Shown: piece by piece, positions 33,974 to 46,844 of the stretch
How the letters are laid out: every line of letters begins with the position of its first letter
Numbering within the stretch: the first letter of the stretch is position 1
The notes under the pieces: generated by a model
Database searches by the model: none
Told to the model about the DNA's origin: nothing
What the model saw: the letters and a program-made list of their open reading frames with translations, nothing else
Program-made: the position numbers and the translations under genes
Assembly (NCBI RefSeq): GCF_932526225.1
Contig: NC_064046.1
Location: 14,955,408 to 15,019,407, forward strand
From: Nematostella vectensis
Lineage: Eukaryota; Cnidaria; Anthozoa; Actiniaria; Edwardsiidae
DNA length: 64,000 bases
Reading direction: 5' to 3'

Positions 33974-35973
33974 GTAGTTCACGGGTTAATGAAGGTTTTG
34001 ACATTTCAACCTTACATCCGCATGAAATTAATGCCTAATATCGAGTGCCCTACAGTAAGTGTTTTGCAGTCAAGTTGTTTTCTGTTAGTAGGTAAAAAAT
34101 TATTCTAAATAATAGTAATCATAGCTATGGTCACCACTTACACACATAGCACTTGTAATGAAAAGAAAGAAAAAATATATATATGCAGTCAAACAACAGA
34201 ATTGCATGATAACCTTGAATATATTGAATAAATGACTGCAAAAAAACATCTTTTGTACTAGTTGCTTGAATTGACCCTTGGCTATTTTTAGCTGACTTCC
34301 CCTCCCCCTCTAAAAAAGAAAATAATAATAATAATAGAACAAAACTAAAAAGAAAACAAACACAACAGAGACCCCCACCAACAATTTTGATTTTTGTTAC
34401 TTTCCTTAAAAAGGGGAGTGTCATGGATAAGAGATTTGCAATAGCTCTAGAGCCCTGACACAATGAACTTCAGTGAAATTCTAATACTGACTTATGAGCT
34501 TTTGGTACATGTGGGAGACTTTAAACAAGACAAAAAAAAATGACCACAAACTGTCCATTAACATAGTTTTCAATATAATATTGCATATTATTTAATAAGG
34601 TATTGACAGCTTTTAAAAAGTTCAACTGTTTGTTGACACTTAAAAGCCTACAATAATCACTGACTCCAGACATGCGCAGTACTATGTTGCTGCCCCTTTA
34701 AAGTAAAATACAGCTTTACTTAGTCAGCGTAGACAAATTGCGGATTTTGTCAATATTCTAATATGAAGATGTCAATATTCTCCCCCCTTTCGTCTTTATT
34801 TCTATTTATTTTATGATTTTTACATGATACCAAAACAGCGTCTTTTTTCTTCGCTAATTTGATGTCATGTACACAATAAAAGAGATGCGCCCGTGCGCAT
34901 GGCGAGTCCCCAAGGGACCCAAGACGCCCAAATAGACCTCTATTTTTTGTCATCCACAATCTCGGCGAGCTGTGCGTGGCGTAACCGTATTACAGGCCTG
35001 GGATCCTGGTTATTGTCCTCCCCATTAATGCGCGGGTTGGGATAACCTTGCAAGAGTGTTGTACAGCATATTCGCTCGGAAATATCGGTGCTTGGGGCCT
35101 TCGGGTTCTTTACAGCCTTCCGTAAAAGCCTTGTGCTGCCATACCGATTGGGTAATCCGTATGTATGGTTTCCGTTTTGTTCTTCAGACCGGGTTCGATC
35201 CCAGGCCAATGGGCTTTTTTTTTAATTCCTTTTTTTTTCTTTGTGCTGGACCCCCTTAATCCTGATAGGTTTTGCGCAAAAATAATAAAAACAAGTAAGT
35301 TTGCAAAATAAGCTTGCTAGATTTATTGATTATATGTATTCAATTTGTTCCTAGGAAGTTAACAAAAAACACAAAGCAAAGAGTTTGAGGAAGTAAACAA
35401 GTATGCGAACTTTAATGTTCTATTTGAAGGGGCGCATTTTGTACAGGGAAGCATACATAGAATGCTTAACTGGTGGAGAGGGGAGAGGTAACAGTTTATT
35501 GAGCATAATGTCAACAATAGCAGGGGGAAGGGAGGGGCACTCTCTTCATACAATATTGCAGTTGTTACCTATTATTAAATAAGTTTGTAAGATATATTTG
35601 TTTATTAAGCAAGGTCTATTTCTGAGACAAGCAAACTCAAGTAAGGCTGTTGAAATAACAGGTGAGTGTTAAAAGAAAAACAATTATCTGATTAGAAAAC
35701 TACTGTAGATTACTTTTCACCAAAATAAGAACAAACTTCATTTTGTTTGTTATTTATGCGGAACGAGATGAGCTCTACAAAGCCATAAAGAAATATATAT
35801 TGCTCATCTAAATTATACAAGTAAATAATAATATTAAAAAAGAACTACTGTAAGTAATTAGAGTGGTTTTCATTAACCCGTGAAACAAAGTGTGATAGTT
35901 AAACGGTAATAGTTAGTAAAACACAAAAAAGTACAATAGAATCAGATCACCACAAAGTGTAATACGCTAAAGC
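33974..35973 (+). repeat. Unit 18 (2,000 bp)
   Basis: Opens with CGCATGAAATTAATG, a marker of one 5' subfamily. Carries GTAAGATATATTTG in the 3' spacer. Confidence 0.97.
34977..35223 (+). ncRNA. RNA gene copy, unit 18
   Basis: Consensus in all boxes, arms and hairpins. The spacer between the two T runs is AATTCC. Copies in units 21 and 27 derive from it. Confidence 0.53.
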
Positions 35974-37390
35974 GTAGTTCACGGGTTAATGAAGGTTTTG
36001 ACATTTCAACCTTACATCCACATGAAAGTAATGCCTAATATCGAGTGCCCTACAGTAAGTGTTTTGCAGTCAAGTTGTTTTCTGTTAGTAGGTAAAAAAT
36101 TATTCTAAATAATAGTAATCATAGCTATGGTCACAACTTACACATATAGAACTTGTAATAAAAAGAAAGAAAAAAATATATATATATATGCAGTCAATCA
36201 ACAGAATTGCATGATAACCTTGAATATATTGAATAAAGGACTGCAAAAAAACATCTTTTGTACTAGTTGCTTGAATTGACCCTTGGCTATTTTTAGCTGA
36301 ATTTCCCTCCCCCTCTAAAAAAGAAAATAATAATAATAATAGAACAAAACTAAAAAGAAAACAAACACAACAGAGACCCCCACCAACAATTTTGATTTTT
36401 TTTACTTTCCTTTAAAAGGGGAGTGTCATGGTTAAGAGATTTGCAATAGCTCTAGAGCCCTGACACAATGAACTTCAGTGAAATTCTAATACTGACTTAT
36501 GAGCTTTTGGTACATGTGGGAGACTTTAAACAAAATAAAAAAAAAATGACCACAAACTGTCAATTAACATAGTTTTCAATATAATATTGCATATTATTTA
36601 ATAAGGTATTGACAGCTTTTAAAAAGTTCAACTGTTTGTTGACACTTAAAAGCCTACAATAAACACTGACTCCAGACATGCGCAGTACTATGTTGCTGCC
36701 CCTTTAAAGTAAAATACAGCTTTACTTAGTCAGTGTAGACAAAATTGCGGATTTTGTCAATATTCTAATATGAAGATGTCAATATTCTCCCCCCTTTCGT
36801 CTTTATTTCTATTTATTTTATGATTTTCACATGATACCAAAACAGCGTCTTTTTTCTTCGCTAATTTGATGTCATGTACACAATAAAAGAGACGCGCCCG
36901 TGCGCATGGCGAGTCCCCAAGGGACCCAAGACGCCCAAATAGACCTCTATTTTTTGTCATCCACAATCTCGGCTAGCTGTGCGTGGCGTAACCGTATTAC
37001 AGGCCATCTTCTATTTGTTTATTAAGCAAGGTCTATTTCTGAGACAAGCAAACTCAAGTAAGGCTGTTGAAATAACAGGTGAGTGTTAAAAGAAAAACAA
37101 TTATCTGATTAGAAAACTACTGTAGATTCCTTTGCACAAAAATAAGAACAAACTTCATTTTGTTTGTTATTTATGAGGAACGAGATGAGCTCTACAAAGT
37201 CATAAAGAAATATGTATTGCTCATCTAAATTATACAAGTAAATAATAATATTAAAAAAGAACTACTGTAAGTAATTAGAGTGCTTTTCATTAACCCGTGA
37301 AACAAAGTGTGATACTTAAACGGTAATAGTTAGTAAAACACAAAAAAGTACAATAGAATCAGATCACCACAAAGTGTAATACGCTAAAGC
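35974..37390 (+). repeat. Unit 19 (1,417 bp, RNA gene deleted)
   Basis: Shortened by the roughly 597-bp deletion with 7-bp filler at 37006-37012. Confidence 0.97.
36984..37012 (+). pseudogene. Truncated RNA gene, unit 19
   Basis: The A box and the first four bases of the left arm (GGCC, 37002-37005) are followed by ATCTTCT and then the distant spacer sequence ATTTGTTTATTAAG. Compared with unit 18, 597 bp (34999-35595 there) are missing, including the B box and both T runs. It cannot make the full RNA. Confidence 0.85.
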
Positions 37391-39401
37391 GTAGTTCACG
37401 GGTTAATGAAGGTTTTGACATTTCAACCTTACATCCACATGAAAGTAATGCCTAATATCGAGTGCCCTACAGTAAGTGTTTTGCAGTCAAGTTGTTTTCT
37501 GTTAGTAGGTAAAAAAATATTCTAAATAATAGTAATCATAGCTATGGTCACCACTTACACATATAGAACTTGTAATGAAAAGAAAGAAAAAAAATAAATA
37601 TATATATGCAGTCAATCAACAGAATTGCATGATAACCTTGAATATATTGAATAAATGATTGCAAAAAAACATCTTTTGTACTAGTTGCTTGAATTGACCC
37701 TTGGCTATTTTTAGCTGAATTCCCCTCCCCCTCTAAAAAATAAAATAATAATAATAATAATAGAACAAAACTAAAAAGAAAACAAACACAACAGAGACCC
37801 CCACCAACAATTTTGATTTTTTTTACTTTCCTTTAAAAGGGGAGTGTCATGGTTAAGAGATTTGCAATAGCTCTAGAGCCCTGACACAATGAACTTCAGT
37901 GAAATTCTAATACTGACTTATGAGCTTTTGGTACATGTGGGAGACTTTAAACAAAACAAAAAAAAAAATGACCACAAACTGTCAATTAACATAGTTTTCA
38001 ATTTAATATTGTATATTATTTAATAAGGTATTGACAGCTTTTAAAAAGTTCAACTGTTTGTTGACACTTAAAAGCCTACAATAATCACTGACTCCAGACA
38101 TGCGCAGTACTATGTTGCTGCCCCTTTAAAGTAAAATACAGCTTTACTTAGTCAGCGTAGACAAAATTGCGGATTTTGTCAATATTCTAATATGAAGATG
38201 TCAATATTCTCCCCACTTTCGTCTTTATTTCTATTTATTTTATGATTTTCACATGATACCAAAACAGCGTCTTTTTTCTTCGCTAATTTGATGTCATGTA
38301 CACAATAAAAGAGATGCGCCCGTGCGCATGGCGAGTCCCCAAGGGACCCAAGACGCCCAAATAGACCTCTAATTTTTGTCATCCACAATCTCGGCTAGCT
38401 GTGCGTGGCGTAACCGTATTACAGACCTGGGATCCTGGTTATTGTCCTCCCCATTAATGCGCGGGTTGGGATAACCTTGCAAGAGTGTTGTACAGCATAT
38501 TCGCTCGGAAATATCGGTGCTTGGGGCCTTCGGGTTCTTTACAGTCTTCCGTAAAAGCCTTGTGCTGCCATACCGATTGGGTAATCCGTATGTATGGTTT
38601 CCGTTTTGTTCTTCAGACCGGGTTCGATCCCAGGCCAATGGGCTTTTTTTTTAATTAGTTTTTTTTTCTTTGTGCTGGACCCCCTTAATCCTGATAGGTT
38701 TTGCGCAAAAATAATAAAAAAAGTGAGTTTGCAAAATAAGCTTGCTAGAGTTATTGATTATATGTATTCAATTTGTTCCTAGGAAGTTAACAAAAAACAC
38801 AAAGCAAAGATTTTGAGAAAGTAAACAAGTATGCGAACTTTAATGTTCTATTTGAAGGGGCGCATTTTGTACAGGGAAGCTAACATAGAATGCTTAACTG
38901 GTGGAGAGGGGAGAGGTAACAGTTTATTGAGCATAATTTCAACAATAGCATGGGGAAGGGAGGGGCACTCTATTCATACAATATTGCAGTTGTTACCTAT
39001 TATTAAATAAGTTTGTAAGATATATTTGTTTATTAAGCAAGGTCTATTTCTGAGACAAGCAAACTCAAGTAAGAGCTGTTGAAATAACAGGTGAGTGTTA
39101 AAAAAAAACAATTATCTGATTAGAAAACTAATGTAGATTCCTTTGCACCAAATTAAGAACAAACTTCATTTTGTTTGTTATTTATGAGGAACGAGATGAG
39201 CTCTACAAGGCCAAGAAGAAATATGTATTGCTCATCTAAATTATACAAGTAAATAATGATATTAAAAAAGAATTACTGTAAGTAATTAGAGTGGTTTTCA
39301 TTAACCCGTGAAACAAAGTGTGATTGTTAAACGGTAATAGTTAGTAAAACACAAAAAAGAACAATAGAATCAGATCACAACAAAGTGTAATACGCTAAAG
39401 C
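37391..39401 (+). repeat. Unit 20 (2,011 bp)
   Basis: Hybrid unit: the 5' part matches units 23, 29 and 33, and the 3' part from about 38.5 kb matches unit 17. Confidence 0.97.
38406..38652 (+). ncRNA. RNA gene copy, unit 20 (recombinant)
   Basis: The left arm is GACCTGGGATC, as in units 23, 29, 31, 33 and 35, but the distal part has ACAGTCTTCC, as in units 17 and 26. The gene is therefore a hybrid, with the crossover between about 38,425 and 38,541. This is the junction of the 5,428-bp tandem duplication. Confidence 0.52.
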
Positions 39402-41401
39402 GTAGTTCACGGGTTAATGAAGGTTTTGACATTTCAACCTTACATCCGCATGAAATTAATGCCTAATATCGAGTGCCCTACAGTAAGTGTTTTGCAGTCA
39501 AGTTGTTTTCTGTTAGTAGGTAAAAAATTATTCTAAATAATAGTAATCATAGCTATGGTCACCACTTACACACATAGCACTTGTAATGAAAAGAAAGAAA
39601 AAATATATATATGCAGTCAAACAACAGAATTGCATGATAACCTTGAATATATTGAATAAATGACTGCAAAAAAACATCTTTTGTACTAGTTGCTTGAATT
39701 GACCCTTGGCTATTTTTAGCTGACTTCCCCTCCCCCTCTAAAAAAGAAAATAATAATAATAATAGAACAAAACTAAAAAGAAAACAAACACAACAGAGAC
39801 CCCCACCAACAATTTTGATTTTTGTTACTTTCCTTAAAAAGGGGAGTGTCATGGATAAGAGATTTGCAATAGCTCTAGAGCCCTGACACAATGAACTTCA
39901 GTGAAATTCTAATACTGACTTATGAGCTTTTGGTACATGTGGGAGACTTTAAACAAGACAAAAAAAAATGACCACAAACTGTCCATTAACATAGTTTTCA
40001 ATATAATATTGCATATTATTTAATAAGGTATTGACAGCTTTTAAAAAGTTCAACTGTTTGTTGACACTTAAAAGCCTACAATAATCACTGACTCCAGACA
40101 TGCGCAGTACTATGTTGCTGCCCCTTTAAAGTAAAATACAGCTTTACTTAGTCAGCGTAGACAAATTGCGGATTTTGTCAATATTCTAATATGAAGATGT
40201 CAATATTCTCCCCCCTTTCGTCTTTATTTCTATTTATTTTATGATTTTTACATGATACCAAAACAGCGTCTTTTTTCTTCGCTAATTTGATGTCATGTAC
40301 ACAATAAAAGAGATGCGCCCGTGCGCATGGCGAGTCCCCAAGGGACCCAAGACGCCCAAATAGACCTCTATTTTTTGTCATCCACAATCTCGGCGAGCTG
40401 TGCGTGGCGTAACCGTATTACAGGCCTGGGATCCTGGTTATTGTCCTCCCCATTAATGCGCGGGTTGGGATAACCTTGCAAGAGTGTTGTACAGCATATT
40501 CGCTCGGAAATATCGGTGCTTGGGGCCTTCGGGTTCTTTACAGCCTTCCGTAAAAGCCTTGTGCTGCCATACCGATTGGGTAATCCGTATGTATGGTTTC
40601 CGTTTTGTTCTTCAGACCGGGTTCGATCCCAGGCCAATGGGCTTTTTTTTTAATTCCTTTTTTTTTCTTTGTGCTGGACCCCCTTAATCCTGATAGGTTT
40701 TGCGCAAAAATAATAAAAACAAGTAAGTTTGCAAAATAAGCTTGCTAGATTTATTGATTATATGTATTCAATTTGTTCCTAGGAAGTTAACAAAAAACAC
40801 AAAGCAAAGAGTTTGAGGAAGTAAACAAGTATGCGAACTTTAATGTTCTATTTGAAGGGGCGCATTTTGTACAGGGAAGCATACATAGAATGCTTAACTG
40901 GTGGAGAGGGGAGAGGTAACAGTTTATTGAGCATAATGTCAACAATAGCAGGGGGAAGGGAGGGGCACTCTCTTCATACAATATTGCAGTTGTTACCTAT
41001 TATTAAATAAGTTTGTAAGATATATTTGTTTATTAAGCAAGGTCTATTTCTGAGACAAGCAAACTCAAGTAAGGCTGTTGAAATAACAGGTGAGTGTTAA
41101 AAGAAAAACAATTATCTGATTAGAAAACTACTGTAGATTACTTTTCACCAAAATAAGAACAAACTTCATTTTGTTTGTTATTTATGCGGAACGAGATGAG
41201 CTCTACAAAGCCATAAAGAAATATATATTGCTCATCTAAATTATACAAGTAAATAATAATATTAAAAAAGAACTACTGTAAGTAATTAGAGTGGTTTTCA
41301 TTAACCCGTGAAACAAAGTGTGATAGTTAAACGGTAATAGTTAGTAAAACACAAAAAAGTACAATAGAATCAGATCACCACAAAGTGTAATACGCTAAAG
41401 C
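39402..41401 (+). repeat. Unit 21 (2,000 bp)
   Basis: Near-identical copy of unit 18 at +5,428 bp. Confidence 0.97.
40405..40651 (+). ncRNA. RNA gene copy, unit 21
   Basis: Duplicate of the unit 18 gene at a distance of 5,428 bp; no difference noticed by eye. Confidence 0.53.
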
Positions 41402-42818
41402 GTAGTTCACGGGTTAATGAAGGTTTTGACATTTCAACCTTACATCCACATGAAAGTAATGCCTAATATCGAGTGCCCTACAGTAAGTGTTTTGCAGTCA
41501 AGTTGTTTTCTGTTAGTAGGTAAAAAATTATTCTAAATAATAGTAATCATAGCTATGGTCACAACTTACACATATAGAACTTGTAATAAAAAGAAAGAAA
41601 AAAATATATATATATATGCAGTCAATCAACAGAATTGCATGATAACCTTGAATATATTGAATAAAGGACTGCAAAAAAACATCTTTTGTACTAGTTGCTT
41701 GAATTGACCCTTGGCTATTTTTAGCTGAATTCCCCTCCCCCTCTAAAAAAGAAAATAATAATAATAATAGAACAAAACTAAAAAGAAAACAAACACAACA
41801 GAGACCCCCACCAACAATTTTGATTTTTTTTACTTTCCTTTAAAAGGGGAGTGTCATGGTTAAGAGATTTGCAATAGCTCTAGAGCCCTGACACAATGAA
41901 CTTCAGTGAAATTCTAATACTGACTTATGAGCTTTTGGTACATGTGGGAGACTTTAAACAAAATAAAAAAAAAATGACCACAAACTGTCAATTAACATAG
42001 TTTTCAATATAATATTGCATATTATTTAATAAGGTATTGACAGCTTTTAAAAAGTTCAACTGTTTGTTGACACTTAAAAGCCTACAATAAACACTGACTC
42101 CAGACATGCGCAGTACTATGTTGCTGCCCCTTTAAAGTAAAATACAGCTTTACTTAGTCAGTGTAGACAAAATTGCGGATTTTGTCAATATTCTAATATG
42201 AAGATGTCAATATTCTCCCCCCTTTCGTCTTTATTTCTATTTATTTTATGATTTTCACATGATACCAAAACAGCGTCTTTTTTCTTCGCTAATTTGATGT
42301 CATGTACACAATAAAAGAGACGCGCCCGTGCGCATGGCGAGTCCCCAAGGGACCCAAGACGCCCAAATAGACCTCTATTTTTTGTCATCCACAATCTCGG
42401 CTAGCTGTGCGTGGCGTAACCGTATTACAGGCCATCTTCTATTTGTTTATTAAGCAAGGTCTATTTCTGAGACAAGCAAACTCAAGTAAGGCTGTTGAAA
42501 TAACAGGTGAGTGTTAAAAGAAAAACAATTATCTGATTAGAAAACTACTGTAGATTCCTTTGCACAAAAATAAGAACAAACTTCATTTTGTTTGTTATTT
42601 ATGAGGAACGAGATGAGCTCTACAAAGTCATAAAGAAATATGTATTGCTCATCTAAATTATACAAGTAAATAATAATATTAAAAAAGAACTACTGTAAGT
42701 AATTAGAGTGCTTTTCATTAACCCGTGAAACAAAGTGTGATACTTAAACGGTAATAGTTAGTAAAACACAAAAAAGTACAATAGAATCAGATCACCACAA
42801 AGTGTAATACGCTAAAGC
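41402..42818 (+). repeat. Unit 22 (1,417 bp, RNA gene deleted)
   Basis: Copy of unit 19 at +5,428 bp; the one difference noticed is GAATTCCCC here versus GAATTTCCC at about 36,300. Confidence 0.97.
42412..42440 (+). pseudogene. Truncated RNA gene, unit 22
   Basis: Same GGCC-ATCTTCT-ATTTG junction as unit 19, from which it was copied by the 5,428-bp duplication. Confidence 0.85.
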
Positions 42819-44833
42819 GTAGTTCACGGGTTAATGAAGGTTTTGACATTTCAACCTTACATCCACATGAAAGTAATGCCTAATATCGAGTGCCCTACAG
42901 TAAGTGTTTTGCAGTCAAGTTGTTTTCTGTTAGTAGGTAAAAAAATATTCTAAATAATAGTAATCATAGCTATGGTCACCACTTACACATATAGAACTTG
43001 TAATGAAAAGAAAGAAAAAAAATAAATATATATATGCAGTCAATCAACAGAATTGCATGATAACCTTGAATATATTGAATAAATGATTGCAAAAAAACAT
43101 CTTTTGTACTAGTTGCTTGAATTGACCCTTGGCTATTTTTAGCTGAATTCCCCTCCCCCTCTAAAAAATAAAATAATAATAATAATAATAGAACAAAACT
43201 AAAAAGAAAACAAACACAACAGAGACCCCCACCAACAATTTTGATTTTTTTTACTTTCCTTTAAAAGGGGAGTGTCATGGTTAAGAGATTTGCAATAGCT
43301 CTAGAGCCCTGACACAATGAACTTCAGTGAAATTCTAATACTGACTTATGAGCTTTTGGTACATGTGGGAGACTTTAAACAAAACAAAAAAAAAAATGAC
43401 CACAAACTGTCAATTAACATAGTTTTCAATTTAATATTGTATATTATTTAATAAGGTATTGACAGCTTTTAAAAAGTTCAACTGTTTGTTGACACTTAAA
43501 AGCCTACAATAATCACTGACTCCAGACATGCGCAGTACTATGTTGCTGCCCCTTTAAAGTAAAATACAGCTTTACTTAGTCAGCGTAGACAAAATTGCGG
43601 ATTTTGTCAATATTCTAATATGAAGATGTCAATATTCTCCCCACTTTCGTCTTTATTTCTATTTATTTTATGATTTTCACATGATACCAAAACAGCGTCT
43701 TTTTTCTTCGCTAATTTGATGTCATGTACACAATAAAAGAGATGCGCCCGTGCGCATGGCGAGTCCCCAAGGGACCCAAGACGCCCAAATAGACCTCTAA
43801 TTTTTGTCATCCACAATCTCGGCTAGCTGTGCGTGGCGTAACCGTATTACAGACCTGGGATCCTGGTTATTGTCCTCCCCATTAATGCGCGGGTTGGGAT
43901 AACCTTGCAAGAGTGTTGTACAGCATATTCGCTCGGAAATATCGGTGCTTGGGGCCTTCGGGTTCTTTACAGCCTTCCGTAAAAGCCTTGTGCTGCCATA
44001 CCGATTGGGTAATCCGTATGTATGGTTTCCGTTTTGTTCTTCAGACCGGGTTCGATCCCAGGCCAATGGGCTTTTTTTTTTAATTCGTTTTTTTTCTTTG
44101 TGCTGGACCCCCTTAATCCTGATAGGGTTTGCGCAAAAATAATAAAAAAAAGTGAGTTTGCAAAATAAGCTTGTTAGTAGAGTTATTGATTATATGTATT
44201 CAATTTGTTCCTAGGAAGTTAACAAAAAACACAAAGCAAAGAGTTTGAGGAAGTAAACAAGTATGTGAACTTTAATGTTCTATTTGAAGGGGCGCATTTT
44301 GTACAGGGAAGCATACATAGAATGCTTAACTGGTGCAGAGGGAAGAGGTAAAAGTTTATTGAGCATAATTTCAACAATAGCAGGGGGAAGGGTGGGGAAC
44401 TCTCTTTATACAAAATTGCAGTTGTTACCTATTATTAAATAAGTTTGTAACATGTCTTTGTTTATTAAGCAAGGTCTATTTCTGAGACAAGCAAGCTCAA
44501 GTAAGGCTGTTGAAATAACAGGTGAGTGTTAAAAGAAAAACAATTATCTGATTAGAAAACTACTGTAGATTCCTTTGCACCAAAATAAGAACAAACTTCA
44601 TTTTGTTTGTTATTTATGAGGAACGAGATGAGCTCTACAAAGCCATAAAGAAATATGTATTGCTCATCTAAATTATACAAGTAAATAATAATATTAAAAA
44701 AGAACTACTGTAAGTAATTAGAGTGGTTTTCATTAACCCGTGAAACAAAGTGTGATAGTTAAACGGTAATAGTTAGTAAAACACAAAAAAGTACAATAGA
44801 ATCAGATCACCACAAAGTGTAATACGCTAAAGC
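42819..44833 (+). repeat. Unit 23 (2,015 bp)
   Basis: Hybrid: the 5' part copies unit 20, and the 3' spacer from about 44,206 copies unit 14. Confidence 0.97.
43834..44080 (+). ncRNA. RNA gene copy, unit 23
   Basis: GACCTGGGATC left arm (one terminal-region pair lost). Downstream, AGGGTTTGCGC replaces AGGTTTTGCGC, and GCTTGTTAGTAGAG replaces GCTTGCTAGAT, markers shared with units 29 and 33. Confidence 0.5.
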
Positions 44834-46844
44834 GTAGTTCACGGGTTAATGAAGGTTTTGACATTTCAACCTTACATCCACATGAAAGTAATGCCTAATA
44901 TCGAGAGCCCTACAGTAAGTGTTTTGCAGTCAAGTTGTTTTCTGTTAGTAGGTAAAAAATATTCTAAATAATAGTAATCATAGCTATGGTCACCACTTAC
45001 ACATATAGAACTTGTAATAAAAAGAAAGAAAAAAAAAATATATATATATGCAGTCAATCAACAGAATTGCACGATAACCTTGAATATATTGAATAAAGGA
45101 CTGCAAAAAAACATCTTTTGTACTAGTTGCTTGAATTGACCCTTGGCTATTTTTAGCTGAATTCCCCTCCCCCTCTAAAAAAGAAAATAATAATAATAAT
45201 AGAACAAAACTAAAAAGAAAACAAACACAACAGAGACCCCCACCAACAATTTCGATTTTTTTTACTTTCCTTTAAAAGGGGAGTGTCATGGTTGAGAGAT
45301 TTGCAATAGCTCTAGAGCCCTGGCACAATGAACTTCAGTGAAATTCTAATACTGACTTATGAGCTTTTGGTACATGTGGGAGACTTTAAACAAAACAAAA
45401 AAAAAATGACCACAAACTGTCCATTAACATAGTTTTCAATATAATATTGCATATTATTTAATAAGGTATTGACAGCTTTTAAAAAGTTCAACTGTTTGTA
45501 GACACTTAAAAGCCTACAATAATCACTGACTCCAGACATGCGCAGTACTATGCTGCTGCCCCTTTAAAGTAAAATACAGCTTTACTTAGTCAGCGTAGAC
45601 AAAATTGCGGATTTTGTCAATATTCTAATATGAAAATGTCAATATTCTCCCCTCTTACGTCTTTATTTCTTTTTTTTTTATGATTTTCACATGATACCAA
45701 AACAGCGTCTTTTTTCTTCGCTAATTTGATGTCATGTACACAATAAAAGAGATGCGCCCGTGCGCATGGCGAGTCCCCAAGGGACCCAAGACGCCCAAAT
45801 AAACCTCTATTTTTTGTCATCCACAATCTCGGCGAGCTGTGCGTGGCGTAACCGTATTACAGGCCTGGGATCCTGGTTATTGTCCTCCCCATTAATGCGC
45901 GGGTTGGGATAACCTTGCAAGAGTGTTGTACAGCATATTCGCTCGGAAATATCGGTGCTTGGGGCCTTCGGATTCTTTACAGCCTTCCGTAAAAGCTTTG
46001 TGCTGCCATACCGATTGGGTAATCCGTATGTATGGTTTCCGTTTTGTTCTTCAGACCGGGTTCGATCCCAGGCCAATGAGCTTTTTTTTTTAGTTCGTTT
46101 GTTTTTTCTTTGTGCTGGACAACCCCTTAATCCTGATAGGTTTTGCGCAATAATAATAAAAAAAAGTGAGTTTGCAAAATAAGCTTGATAGATTTATTGA
46201 TTATATGTATTCAATTTGTTCCTAGGAAGTTAACAAAAAACACAAAGCAAAGAGTTTGAGGAAGTAAACAAGTATGTGAACTTTAATGTTCTATTTGAAG
46301 GGGTGCATTTTGTACAGGGAAGCATACATAGAATGCTTAACTGGTGGAGAGGGAAGAGGTAAAAGTTTATTGAGCATAATTTCAACAATAGCAGGGGGAA
46401 GGGTGGGGCACTCTCTTCATACAAAATTGCAGTTGTTACCTATTATTAAATAAGTTTGTAACATGTCTTTGTTTATTAAGCAAGGTCTATTTCTGAGACA
46501 AGCAAACTCAAGTAAGGCTGTTGAAATAACAGGTGAGTGTTAAAAGAAAAACAATTATCTGATTAGAAAACTACTGTAGATTCCTTTGCACCAAAATAAG
46601 AACAAACTTCATTTTGTTTGTTATTTATGAGGAACGAGATGAGCTCTACAAAGCCATAAAGAAATATGTATTGCTCATCTAAATTATACAAGTAAATAAT
46701 AATATTAAAAAAGAACTACTGTAAGTAATTAGAGTGGTTTTCATTAACCCGTGAAACAAAGTGTGATAGTTAAACGGTAATAGTTAGTAAAACACAAAAA
46801 AGTACAATAGAATCAGATCACCACAAAGTGTAATACGCTAAAGC
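44834..46844 (+). repeat. Unit 24 (2,011 bp)
   Basis: Copy of unit 15 (shift about 16,891 bp). Confidence 0.97.
45844..46090 (+). ncRNA. RNA gene copy, unit 24
   Basis: Copy of the unit 15 gene (shift about 16.9 kb), with the same GGATT and AAGCTTTG changes. Confidence 0.5.

Larger units (their letters stand above)
33000..43970 (+). repeat. 5,428-bp tandem segmental duplication (units 17/18-20 and 20/21-23)
   Basis: Units 18, 19, 20 (33974, 35974, 37391) recur as 21, 22, 23 (39402, 41402, 42819), each exactly 5,428 bp later. The join lies within the RNA gene of unit 20 (38,425-38,541). I noticed only one base difference over the stretch (36,300 region versus 41,729 region). Confidence 0.9.
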
